This document shows, in pieces, positions 1 to 7,791 of a stretch of DNA of 25,657 bases. Source of the stretch: CAVXFS01 sp049582805. GTDB taxonomy: Bacteria > Pseudomonadota > Gammaproteobacteria > Burkholderiales > Gallionellaceae. The position numbers and the translations under genes were made by a program. The stretch spans positions 1-25,657 of the forward strand of contig JBAUUR010000102.1 in NCBI GenBank assembly GCA_049582805.1, read 5' to 3'. Every line of letters begins with the position of its first letter. Position 1 is the first letter of the stretch. Below the pieces are notes generated by a model, which was not told where the DNA came from, ran no database searches, and worked only from the letters and a program-made list of their open reading frames with translations.

Positions 1-46
1 GCATTCCAGTTATCATTGCGGCCTTTGGTGAATTGAAAGCAAGGCG

Positions 47-934
47 ATGTACCAGACCATAGAAGATTTCGTAGGCAACACCCCTTTGGTAAAACTCAAG
101 CGCATACCCGGCGCCACCTCCAATGTGATTCTCGCCAAGCTGGAGGGCAACAATCCCGCCGGTTCGGTGAAAGACAGGCCGGCGCTGTCGATGATCACCC
201 ATGCCGAGGCACGCGGCGACATCAAGCCGGGCGATACCCTGATCGAGGCGACCAGCGGCAATACCGGCATCGCGCTGGCGATGGCGGCGGCGATGCGCGG
301 CTATAAAATGATTTTGGTCATGCCGGAAAACCAGAGCGTGGAGCGCCGCCAGACCATGCGCGCGTTCGGCGCAGAACTGGTGCTGACGACTAAGGAAGGC
401 AGCATGGAGCTCGCGCGCGACACGGCGGAAAAGCTGCGCGACGAAGGTCGCGGCATCATCCTCGACCAGTTCGCCAATCCGGACAATCCGCTGGCGCATT
501 ACGAGGGCACCGCGCCGGAAATCTGGCGCGACACGCAGGGCCGCATCACCCATTTCATCAGCAGCATGGGCACCACCGGCACCATCATGGGTTGCTCGCG
601 TTTCTTCAAGGAAAAAAATCCGAATATCCAGATCATCGGCGCGCAGCCGGAAGAAGGCGCGCAGATACCCGGCATCCGCAAATGGCCGGAAGCCTATCTG
701 CCGAAAATCTACAGCGCCAAGAATGTGGACCGGCTGGAGAATGTCAGCCAGCAGGATGCGGAGGAATTCACCCGCCGCCTGGCGCGAGAGGAAGGCATCT
801 TCTGCGGCATCTCCTCCGGCGGCGCACTGGCCGTGGCGCTGCGCGTTTCGCGCCAAGTCGAGAACGCGACCATCGTGTTCATTGTTTGCGACCGCGGGGA
901 TCGCTATTTGAGTACGGGGGTGTTTCCGGGGTGA
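47..934 (+). CDS. cysM: Cysteine synthase B (O-acetylserine sulfhydrylase)
   Basis: PLP-dependent fold-type II enzyme that makes cysteine from O-acetylserine and sulfide or thiosulfate in the cytoplasm. The 295-residue product begins with the family's NTPLVKL segment. It has the PLP lysine in AGSVKDRPA (about K42), the substrate loop SGNTG (70-74) and the phosphate-binding GTTGT loop. The C-terminus CDRGDRYLSTGVF is typical of CysM rather than CysK. The length is close to that of enterobacterial CysM. The ATG has a short AAGG Shine-Dalgarno a few bases upstream. It ends 16 bp from the convergent VOC gene. Identification is firm; preference for thiosulfate over sulfide is known for the family and not shown here. 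Confidence 0.95.
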   Translation: MYQTIEDFVGNTPLVKLKRIPGATSNVILAKLEGNNPAGSVKDRPALSMITHAEARGDIKPGDTLIEATSGNTGIALAMAAAMRGYKMILVMPENQSVERRQTMRAFGAELVLTTKEGSMELARDTAEKLRDEGRGIILDQFANPDNPLAHYEGTAPEIWRDTQGRITHFISSMGTTGTIMGCSRFFKEKNPNIQIIGAQPEEGAQIPGIRKWPEAYLPKIYSAKNVDRLENVSQQDAEEFTRRLAREEGIFCGISSGGALAVALRVSRQVENATIVFIVCDRGDRYLSTGVFPG

Positions 935-950
935 TGCGAGTTGGTGTGCC

Positions 951-1373
951 TCAATCCTGGGGCAACAACTGCGGATTCCACACAATCTCCCACAGATGGT
1001 TGTCAGGGTCTTGAAAATAGCCGGCGTAACCGCCCCAAAAGGTTTCCTGGGCCGGCTTTATGATAATCGCACCGGCATTCCTTGCTTGCTCCATAACCGC
1101 ATCAACCTCTGCCTTGGACGAGGCATTATGTCCGAGCGTGAATTCAGTAGAGCTTGGGCTGCTTGGCGGAATACCTGAATCGTGAGAAAGGCTCTCGCGA
1201 GGCCAAATGGCCAGTTTCAATCCCGCCTGCAAATCGAAAAAAGCCACCGCTCCATGCTCGAACTCTTTGCCAAAGATGCCTTCAGTCGGCAGCCCGAGAC
1301 CATCGCGGTAGAATCTGAGCGAACGCTCCAAGTCGTCAACAGCGATGGTGATGACAGTAATTCGTGGCTTCAT
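951..1373 (-). CDS. VOC (glyoxalase/bleomycin-resistance fold) family protein
   Basis: A 140-residue protein of the vicinal oxygen chelate superfamily. It shows the N-terminal strand and helix ITVITIAVDDLERSLRFY. A second half ends in YFQDPDNHLWEIVWNP, where the glutamate is a usual metal ligand position. Members act as lyases, dioxygenases or antibiotic-binding proteins, and the substrate here cannot be told. The ATG is preceded by GGAG at about 7 nt. It lies 45 bp downstream of the HD-GYP gene on the same strand, so the two may be cotranscribed. Confidence 0.8.
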   Translation of the reverse strand: MKPRITVITIAVDDLERSLRFYRDGLGLPTEGIFGKEFEHGAVAFFDLQAGLKLAIWPRESLSHDSGIPPSSPSSTEFTLGHNASSKAEVDAVMEQARNAGAIIIKPAQETFWGGYAGYFQDPDNHLWEIVWNPQLLPQD

Positions 1374-1418
1374 GAAACATCTCCGAATGGAATTAGGGTC
1401 AGTTCGGTTTATCCCACT

Positions 1419-2024
1419 TCAGCCATCAGCCGCCCTGAGTTCACTGTCTTCAATGAGTTCGACGAACAGGTGCATGAGTTGGGGATCGTGCTTTACACCG
1501 GTTTCCCGGTGCAGGGCTTCCATGATTTCGGAATGCTTGCGCGGCCGGTGATAGGAGCGGGTCACCGCCATCGCATCATAGCTGTCGGTGATGGAGATGA
1601 TGCGCGAATAGATCGGGATGTCTTCACCGGCAAGACGGTCAGGGTAGCCCAGTCCGTCGTAGTGCTCATGGTGGTGGCGGATGATTTGTGCGGCCTGTTG
1701 CGAGCCTTCCAGTCCGGTGGCGAGCAGAATGCTTTCGCCGATTACCGCATGTTCCCTCATCTTGATCCATTCGTCCGGGCCGAGCTCTGAAGTCTTCATC
1801 AGAATCCGGTCTTCGATGCCTATCTTGCCGATGTCGTGGAACGACGCGCCGATTTTGAGTATTTCCATTTCCGAACCCGACAGGCCGAAACGGGTTCCCA
1901 ACGCTTCGGACAGGGCCACCACACGTTCGGAGTGCAGCCGCGTCAGCTGGTCGCGGTAACCCAGCGCAACCGACAGTGCCTTGGTGTATTTGTATAGCGC
2001 GGCAAAAGCGGAATCGGCAACCAT
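1419..2024 (-). CDS. Stand-alone HD-GYP domain protein (putative cyclic-di-GMP phosphodiesterase)
   Basis: The 201-residue protein consists almost only of an HD-GYP domain, a metal-dependent hydrolase that degrades cyclic-di-GMP. The HD pair is in FHDIGKIGI (about residues 62-70) and the signature HHEHYDGLGYP is at about 118-128, so both catalytic motifs look intact. There is no receiver, PAS or membrane segment, so an input partner must be separate. I chose the ATG at 2024, which reads MVADSAF and has GGAG about 11 nt upstream. An in-frame start at 2090 would add 22 basic residues unlike the family. The VOC gene follows in the same direction. Confidence 0.85.
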   Translation of the reverse strand: MVADSAFAALYKYTKALSVALGYRDQLTRLHSERVVALSEALGTRFGLSGSEMEILKIGASFHDIGKIGIEDRILMKTSELGPDEWIKMREHAVIGESILLATGLEGSQQAAQIIRHHHEHYDGLGYPDRLAGEDIPIYSRIISITDSYDAMAVTRSYHRPRKHSEIMEALHRETGVKHDPQLMHLFVELIEDSELRAADG

Positions 2025-2575
2025 GGGATGATGTCTCCGTAAACGGCGCAGGGAACACGAAACTACTTTCAGGCGCAACCATGGAAACAATTATGAAGAA
2101 AAAACCAGTTTAAGCCTAATGCTGTGTCATGGGAAAAACAAGCATGGCAGGGCGGGCACGGCATGTCCATGCGGAGTCAGTCTTATCTCTTCGGCACAAG
2201 TTATACCGTCCGAGCTATGTAGGGGCGAAACGCTGGGCTTCACAAGTTTAGCCCAGCCTATGCTTGCTGCGATTGCAGAGTAAGCCGCTTGATGGCCAAC
2301 AGGTCGAACCGGCGCTGGCAAAACCCGGGAGTGTCCGGGGCGAAAAGCCCGTAAAAGCGATAGGGCGCCAGCGCGCGAATAGCCCATCAGGGCCCAGCAT
2401 CTCAAACAGTGATGCAGTTGTTAGACCGGGTATACGTGAGCAGTCGAACTGACGGGCCAGGAAACGGATTACCTGCAAACGAAGAGGAGTCCATATACAG
2501 CCGTTCAGAGGTGCTAACGATTTGGGTAGGATTCAATGGTATGAACATTCAGTTTCGTATGATGCAAAAAGTCTC
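2025..2575. other. 551-bp gap without a convincing gene; cluster of hairpins
   Basis: No reading frame here has a recognisable product or a good start. The DNA carries several perfect short inverted repeats: GCTGGGCT/AGCCCAGC (2232-2239 with 2250-2257) and GCGCTGGC/GCCAGCGC (2312-2319 with 2367-2374). The second pair encloses CCCGG/CCGGG (2324-2339) and GGGC-GAAAA-GCCC (2338-2350). GCCC-ATCA-GGGC is at 2382-2393. It could be a structured RNA, a leader or the scar of an element. I cannot name a family. Confidence 0.5.
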
Positions 2576-4402
2576 TCAGCAAACAGTAGTAAATTGGCAC
2601 GAGTCCACTGTTGACTGCAAGAACTGCGCGGCATCCTGGTAGCCAATCACGCGATTGTCGCTCAACTCTTTGCCCTTCGTGTCGAAGAACAAGATGCCGG
2701 GCGGACCGTACAGGCCATAGCGTTTTAGCAGAGCTTTGTCGGCTTCGCTATTGGCGGTCACGTCAGCCTGCAGCAGCAGGACAGGTTTGAGTTTGGCTTG
2801 TACGGTGGAATCGGAGAAGGTGTGGCGTTCCATCTCTTTGCAGGAGGCACACCAGTCGGCATAGAAGTCCAGCATTACGGGTTGTCCATGCGCTTGTGCG
2901 ACTCGTTGATCAAGCTCCGCAATGTCTTTGATGCGGAAAAATTGCAAGTTTGAAGGCGCTTGTGCCTCCTTTTTACCAAAGCCTCCGAGCGGATGCAGGA
3001 TGTCGCGCGCACCGGATAGCGCCCCAATCAGATAAGCGATGCCCAGCAATACACCCGCAGACCGACCGACACCTATGATGAATTTGTGCGCGCTACTGGC
3101 ATTATGCGGCAAGGTATCAAGCACCCGTAAATAGATCGCGGACGAGATCAGTAGTAATGCCCACAATAACATTTGCACGTTGATGGGCAATAGCGGTTGA
3201 ATAATCCAGATTGCCAGTGCCAGTAGTAGTACACCAAATATCCGCTTGACCGCATTCATCCACGCACCTGCCTTGGGCAGCAACACCCCTGCCGAAGTAC
3301 CGATCAGCAGCAGCGGTGCGCCCATACCGAGCGCCAACACGAATAGCGCGACTCCGCCCAATACTGCATCGTGCGTCTGGCCGATATACAGCAGTGCGCC
3401 CGCCAGCGGGGCAGTGACGCACGGCCCCATGATGATGGCAGACAGCGCGCCCATCACGAACACGCCGCTGAGATGACCGCCGTGCAAGCGGTTGCTGGTA
3501 TCGCTGAGTTTGCTCTGCCAGGAACCGGGCAGATGCAACTCATAAAAACCGAACATCGACAGAGACAGCAGGACGAACATGGCGGCGAAACTGCCGAGCA
3601 CCCAAGGTGTTTGCAGTGCGTTTGAAATCAGGTTGCCAGAGAACCCCGCAGCCACTCCCGCAGCAGCATAAGTGATCGCCATACCCAGCACAAAAGCCAG
3701 CGACAGGACGAAGGCGTGCGCATGGGTGATCATGTGGCCGCGCCCGACGATGATACCGGACAAAATTGGAATCATCGGGAACACACAAGGAGTTAGGGAG
3801 AGCAACAATCCCGCGCCGAAGAAGAACGAAACAATCAGCCAGAAATTGCCATCCTTGAAGAGTCGCGCAATCCGTGAGTTCTCAGTGACTGGCTGGGGAG
3901 AGGTGACTGCCGCAGACGGTGTCATCATCATATCCGGGGGTGCACCTTCCCCTGTTTTGCCATCCGGCAGATCCAATTGCTTCGCTTGGTCGATCGGCGG
4001 ATAGCACACACCTTGTTCGCTGCATCCCCGATAGGATGTGTTCAGCGTGATGCTGGTCGCTTCAGTGCGTGCGCGGTCCAAAGTGATTTCAACTTGAAAA
4101 GGATGGTGAAATACTTCCACGTCGCCGAAGTTCGGGTCATGTTTCATTTCTCCCTTTGGAAATCTTACCGCCGTGATTCTGGCCGCACCGTCCTTGATCG
4201 AGAAGCTGGTTTTGTCGCGATACAAATAATAGCCTGGGGTCACATTGAAGCTGGCTTGCAGAGTGTGCGCGTCTCGTACTCCGACGTCAAAGCCGAAGGC
4301 CTGATCCGGTGTGAGGAAGCTGGGGTGTTTGGCGCCAGCCAAGCCTTCTGCATTTGAGGCAGCCGACATAAAACACATCAACAGCAGCAGTACAAAACGC
4401 AT
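2576..4402 (-). CDS. dsbD: Thiol:disulfide interchange protein DsbD
   Basis: An inner-membrane electron conduit that moves reducing equivalents from cytoplasmic thioredoxin to periplasmic thiol proteins. The 608-residue protein has a signal peptide (1-18). The N-terminal periplasmic domain carries cysteines 127 and 133 (RGCSEQGVCYPP). The hydrophobic core has the paired cysteines 206 (LTPCVFPM) and 328 (MGPCVTAP). The C-terminal thioredoxin domain carries WCASCK (518/521). All six catalytic cysteines are present. The last residues (STVDSCQFTTVC) look unusual and run into a gene-poor gap. The TlpA-like gene lies 71 bp upstream on the same strand and is a likely redox partner. Confidence 0.95.
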   Translation of the reverse strand: MRFVLLLLMCFMSAASNAEGLAGAKHPSFLTPDQAFGFDVGVRDAHTLQASFNVTPGYYLYRDKTSFSIKDGAARITAVRFPKGEMKHDPNFGDVEVFHHPFQVEITLDRARTEATSITLNTSYRGCSEQGVCYPPIDQAKQLDLPDGKTGEGAPPDMMMTPSAAVTSPQPVTENSRIARLFKDGNFWLIVSFFFGAGLLLSLTPCVFPMIPILSGIIVGRGHMITHAHAFVLSLAFVLGMAITYAAAGVAAGFSGNLISNALQTPWVLGSFAAMFVLLSLSMFGFYELHLPGSWQSKLSDTSNRLHGGHLSGVFVMGALSAIIMGPCVTAPLAGALLYIGQTHDAVLGGVALFVLALGMGAPLLLIGTSAGVLLPKAGAWMNAVKRIFGVLLLALAIWIIQPLLPINVQMLLWALLLISSAIYLRVLDTLPHNASSAHKFIIGVGRSAGVLLGIAYLIGALSGARDILHPLGGFGKKEAQAPSNLQFFRIKDIAELDQRVAQAHGQPVMLDFYADWCASCKEMERHTFSDSTVQAKLKPVLLLQADVTANSEADKALLKRYGLYGPPGILFFDTKGKELSDNRVIGYQDAAQFLQSTVDSCQFTTVC

Positions 4403-4473
4403 GATTTACTCCTTGGAAGAAAGGATTGATGTTAATTCAGTATTCCTTCCAGAAGGGGAGGCTCACAAAGTTC

Positions 4474-5091
4474 TTAATCCTTGCGCAGCAGAAGAGGATC
4501 CACCACCTGCTGCAACCGCTCCCTTGTCCACGTTGGCTGGGCATCGTCCCAACCGTTATCGGCCAGGCGACCGGCGCGGTCGATGACGAAGCTCACAGGG
4601 ATGCGCCAGATACGGCCATAGGCTCCGGCCCAAGGGTTCCCGAGCAGCCCTACCGGAAAGCTCAGATTTTTTGCCACATCCCGCACCTTCGGCAGATCTT
4701 CCGGCCCGTCGAGGCTGAAACCCAGCACCCGCAAGCCTTGCTGCGCATGGCGCTCGGCATAGGCCGAAAGCAACGGCAACTCCTCGCGGCAGGGATCGCA
4801 CCAGGTGGCCCAGAAGGTGGCAATCACCACCTGACCGAGCAGGTCGCGCGTGGCGATGCTGTGCCCATCCAGGGTGTGCAGCACCAACGGCGGGGCAGGT
4901 TGGCCCACCTCCAACTCCTTCGCCTGTGCCAGCCGGGCAAGCAAGCCTCCAGCCGCCATGATCCCCAGCCCAATGGCACCCCTGAGCAGGGCACGGCGTT
5001 GCAAGTCGGGGGACGGATCAGACCGCTGTGCGGCGTTGCGGCTGGAACAATACTCGCGGGTCATTTCGGTGTTCCATAGTGTGACGCTCAT
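4474..5091 (-). CDS. TlpA-like thioredoxin-fold protein, probably Tat-exported
   Basis: Periplasmic thiol-disulfide reductase of the TlpA/ResA/AhpC-TSA group. The N-terminus has twin arginines followed by a hydrophobic stretch (QRRALLRGAIGLGIMAAGG, about 31-49) and a cleavage-like AQA, which suggests Tat export. The mature part has the active site WATWCDPC (cysteines 98 and 101) and the cis-proline segment RIPVSFVID. The start is uncertain: the first ATG (5091) lacks a Shine-Dalgarno, and a second ATG at 5064 has GGAA about 7 nt upstream. It lies between the CATCGC outer-membrane protein and dsbD, which would supply it with electrons. Its client is unknown. Confidence 0.88.
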   Translation of the reverse strand: MSVTLWNTEMTREYCSSRNAAQRSDPSPDLQRRALLRGAIGLGIMAAGGLLARLAQAKELEVGQPAPPLVLHTLDGHSIATRDLLGQVVIATFWATWCDPCREELPLLSAYAERHAQQGLRVLGFSLDGPEDLPKVRDVAKNLSFPVGLLGNPWAGAYGRIWRIPVSFVIDRAGRLADNGWDDAQPTWTRERLQQVVDPLLLRKD

Positions 5092-5151
5092 AATTGCAAT
5101 AGGACAAGGCGCCGTTGCGGAAGTGCCACACCTTAAACCTACGCCTTCTGG

Positions 5152-6228
5152 TCAGAAAGAGTGGCCTATCCCGAGCGTGGCCGTCCAGCGCGGGAAGAGC
5201 TGGTAGCCACTGAGCTGGCTGTATATCGGCAGCTGCACAAACGCGTACATCTGCGTGTTCTTCATGATGCTCGCACTTACGCCGGGACTTAGATATACCG
5301 CAGTGCCGGCTACATTGAGGGTATCGGCAAGCACTCCCTGATCCTGGCTTCGGTGGGTGATGTTAACTTGCAACTGCGGCACGATTTGGGGGTTGGCCTC
5401 GTAGCGCACGCCGAAGCTCACATTTGCCTGATTGCCAGGGCGAAAGTCCGCACCAGGCTGGTCGAGTTCTTCCTTCACCGCTGCCTGGAATTGGCCGTTG
5501 ACAAAGGCGTCGAAATTCTGGCTTACCGCCTGATAGTAGTATGCACCGAGGATAAGGTCGGTGCTGCCGGTGCCGGCCTGCAAGCTGGTGTCGAGGAGTT
5601 CTCCTGCCGAGTTGCCTGCTGGGCCGAATGAGACTGGATTGCGTCCGACTGTGCCGGTGCCACTGGCATTAGGCCCGCCATAATCGCCGGTCGGCAGTTT
5701 CACTCCGAGCTGAAGCCCGAGGTTGTGCGTGGGCAGCAGACCCTGATAGCTGGCGATGAATTTGATATCGCCCAAGCTGCTTACGGTTGCACCGCTTATC
5801 TGGTCCGGGGTGAGCGGGTTGGTCGCGGCGCCATAGGTTGTGTGGCTGCGGTCGATGTATGGCACCAGCAGCTTGAAATCCCAGTCTGCGCTGGGCGCGT
5901 AGCTCAGGCCCATGGTGATATAGCGGTTGATGGTGTCTTGCTCAATTTCCTGGTTGCCGCCGGCGTCGTTGATCGCCGCCACTTGCGCGGGCGAAATGGT
6001 GCGCGTGCCCGTGCGCAACTGGTTCTGGTTGATGTAGTCGTACTCCAGGCTCACGCGAAAGCCGGTTGTGGACGAATAGCCCAGAGCTGCGTCAGTGGAC
6101 AGGGAGCAGCCGCATGTGGCGCAGGCATGCGCATCGTTTATTGCCGCCAGCGGCAGCAGGGCGAGAGCTGTGGCAATGAGCATTCGAAAAGATTGTTGGA
6201 TCTGGTTGGAGTTATGCGTGGCATTCAT
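5152..6228 (-). CDS. Outer-membrane beta-barrel protein with N-terminal CATCGC motif
   Basis: A 358-residue exported protein. A signal peptide ends near DAHA, and the mature chain begins CATCGCSLS. The rest is rich in alternating strands, with the final strand ATLGIGHSF ending in phenylalanine, as barrels do. It resembles the phenol-degradation MetA/transporter-like barrels often annotated as 'transporter'. The cysteine motif at the mature N-terminus could bind a metal or take part in thiol exchange with the TlpA protein encoded next. I chose the ATG at 6228, with AAGGA nine nt upstream; an upstream extension to 6342 has no signal peptide. A TATAAT box lies about 35 bp upstream, so it may have its own promoter. 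Substrate unknown. Confidence 0.8.
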   Translation of the reverse strand: MNATHNSNQIQQSFRMLIATALALLPLAAINDAHACATCGCSLSTDAALGYSSTTGFRVSLEYDYINQNQLRTGTRTISPAQVAAINDAGGNQEIEQDTINRYITMGLSYAPSADWDFKLLVPYIDRSHTTYGAATNPLTPDQISGATVSSLGDIKFIASYQGLLPTHNLGLQLGVKLPTGDYGGPNASGTGTVGRNPVSFGPAGNSAGELLDTSLQAGTGSTDLILGAYYYQAVSQNFDAFVNGQFQAAVKEELDQPGADFRPGNQANVSFGVRYEANPQIVPQLQVNITHRSQDQGVLADTLNVAGTAVYLSPGVSASIMKNTQMYAFVQLPIYSQLSGYQLFPRWTATLGIGHSF

Positions 6229-6262
6229 TGCTTTCGTTCCTTGCTGGTTGACGACCGGCAAA

Positions 6263-6291
6263 ATTATATAGGGCGTAACTTTGCGATACAT
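6263..6291 (-). promoter_or_regulatory. Candidate sigma70 promoter for the barrel-TlpA-dsbD genes
   Basis: On the minus strand a perfect TATAAT (6268-6263) stands about 35 bp before the barrel start. The -35 region at the usual spacing (ATGTAT) is poor, so an activator or weak basal activity is possible. Confidence 0.4.
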
Positions 6292-6387
6292 GCGGCAAAT
6301 TGTCGCAGAAATTGTGATTGGCAGAATTGGGGAAGCGCCCACCGGTTGGCTGAAGCTCCTGGACTTCAGCGTACATGCTTTTCTGTG

Positions 6388-6792
6388 CTAGATGACGGAC
6401 GGGCCGTGGTAATCGTCGTCGCTGAGATTGGCGGCAGTTGCAGCGGATGAAACGTTGGAAAGTTGCCGCTCATGATCCGCCTGCACCTGCAATAAGGTTA
6501 CAACGCAATTTTCCAGATCGTCATATTCATCACGGCCGGTGCCATATTGGTCGCTGTCGGAATAGAAGAACTGGCACCGGTAACGGTCGGCGGCGAATTT
6601 GCAGATCACAAAGTGCGCGCCGCGTTCACTCCAATAGATGGTCGGGCACGCAGTAAGCTGTTCGGGGTCGTGGCCCAGTTGCAATTCGCTGTCGGCTAAC
6701 TGTACGGGAATGAGTTTGTCGTAGCGCTTGAACAACTGGGTGGAGCCCAGCCTTTGTTCGGCTTCGCTGAAGTCCGGGATGGTCGTACTCAT
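6388..6792 (-). CDS. Hypothetical protein, coupled to rhodanese
   Basis: A 134-residue soluble acidic protein that I do not recognise. It has no signal peptide or membrane helix and carries isolated cysteines (ACPTIYW, VICKF, RCQFFY, ENCVV). The start ATG at 6792 overlaps the rhodanese stop (TGATG), a translational coupling arrangement that supports this start over an ATG five codons upstream. Coupling suggests a role linked to the rhodanese, but no function can be assigned. Confidence 0.7.
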   Translation of the reverse strand: MSTTIPDFSEAEQRLGSTQLFKRYDKLIPVQLADSELQLGHDPEQLTACPTIYWSERGAHFVICKFAADRYRCQFFYSDSDQYGTGRDEYDDLENCVVTLLQVQADHERQLSNVSSAATAANLSDDDYHGPSVI

Positions 6793-7178
6793 CAGGTCTG
6801 TGCCCACGGCAAACCTTCAAAGCGCCAGCCATTGTGCGAGTTGCGGTGATGCATTTCATCCAGTTCGCCTTCAAAGCCATGCAGCACATTATAAATTTCA
6901 TTCAGCCCGGCTTTTTCCAGGGCCAGTCCCGCATCCACTGAGCGCCGCCCGGAACGGCAAATCAACACGATCGGGCGATTAACGCTGGCAGCCTTCTTTA
7001 CATGCGCGACAAAGTTGGGGTTAATGTCCCAATCCGGGCTGTCGACCCAGGGAATCAGCATTGAATTCTCGGGATGGCCGACGAACATATATTCCATTTC
7101 GCTGCGAACATCTATGAATACCGCTTCCCGATTGGTTTGCAGAAATTCGTAGGCTTGTTTGGGTGTCAGGTGCTGCAT
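6792..7178 (-). CDS. Single-domain rhodanese-like sulfurtransferase
   Basis: A 128-residue cytoplasmic rhodanese domain. It begins with LTPKQAYEFLQ and has the FIDVRSEMEY strand-turn. The active-site loop CRSGRRS holds the persulfide-forming cysteine. Such proteins carry sulfane sulfur between thiosulfate or thiols and acceptors. The ATG at 7178 has AGGAG about 10 nt upstream; a longer frame to 7307 adds unrelated sequence. A TATAAT box lies about 35 bp upstream. It heads the thiol-redox run leading to DsbD and fits a sulfur-handling genome. Confidence 0.9.
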   Translation of the reverse strand: MQHLTPKQAYEFLQTNREAVFIDVRSEMEYMFVGHPENSMLIPWVDSPDWDINPNFVAHVKKAASVNRPIVLICRSGRRSVDAGLALEKAGLNEIYNVLHGFEGELDEMHHRNSHNGWRFEGLPWAQT

Positions 7179-7211
7179 GGCGGGGGTACTCCTGAGGGTC
7201 TGGCTGGAGCT

Positions 7212-7239
7212 ATTATAACGCTTTAGTTGCTGCCGGCAG
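7212..7239 (-). promoter_or_regulatory. Candidate promoter of the rhodanese gene
   Basis: Minus-strand TTATAAT (-10 at 7217-7212) is followed about 33 bp later by the rhodanese ATG. The -35 (CTGCCG at 16 bp) matches only partly. Confidence 0.4.
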
Positions 7240-7384
7240 CTTCCGTCCTTGAATCGGCATGACAGCAACACAAAGGCATAACTGCTCTGCTGAAAGGGCG
7301 ATACCATGATCGAGATGACTTGCTATCTCTGGATATTCCATTATGTTTTGAGATCCTGAAATTCATCCCGGCTGCCATTGCTTG

Positions 7385-7516
7385 CTACCCTTCCGTCATA
7401 AGGATATACAAGGTTAGCAGAATCACGGCAACGACAATTGCCACCACTATTTTCATGGTCAACTCAGTCTTTTTTTCATGCTTAGCCAAGATGTCTTCTT
7501 CGAGCTTGTCGTTCAA
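7385..7516 (-). CDS. Small single-TM protein (hypothetical)
   Basis: A 43-residue product with a charged N-terminal half (NDKLEEDILAKHEKK) and one hydrophobic helix (IVVAIVVAVILLTLYIL) near the C-terminus, so probably an inner-membrane peptide. I chose a TTG start at 7516 because a strong AAGGAG sits five nt before it. An ATG at 7531 in the same frame has no ribosome site. No family is recognised. It stands alone between the rhodanese and the hdr genes. Confidence 0.5.
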   Translation of the reverse strand: MNDKLEEDILAKHEKKTELTMKIVVAIVVAVILLTLYILMTEG

Positions 7517-7739
7517 AAAAACTCCTTCCATAAATTTTTTTGTTCTCAGGATTATCGCGCTCGAAACAGTTTGGGATAATTCATCCAGGATACAAATTTT
7601 GCATTTCCCATACATGCCTGCGCAAGCTGTAGGGAGGCTGCAGGCAGTTGTGGCATGGCAAACTACCAGCAAAACCCGTTTGTATCAATAGGTCGAAGAA
7701 CCATAAGCAAGCCGGAAATGATTGCAGGAATTGAGCGAA

Positions 7740-7772
7740 GATTGAACAAACGAGGTGCCATGCGGCACCCCG
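7740..7772 (-). terminator. Intrinsic terminator of the qmo-hdr operon
   Basis: On the minus strand a nine-pair stem (CGGGGTGCC/GGCACCTCG, one G-T pair) with a four-base loop GCAT is followed by TTTGTTC. It lies 20 bp after the hdrB stop. Confidence 0.75.
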
Positions 7773-7791
7773 ATTGTCAAGAATAGCCAGC

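Noticed and set aside
2420..2426. GTTAGAC resembling an integron attC core site
   Set aside because: No matching complementary left core at a suitable distance and no gene cassette or integrase seen.
2127..2478. Minus-strand frames in the gap after dsbD
   Set aside because: Composition is not protein-like, no ribosome sites, and the frames overlap each other.
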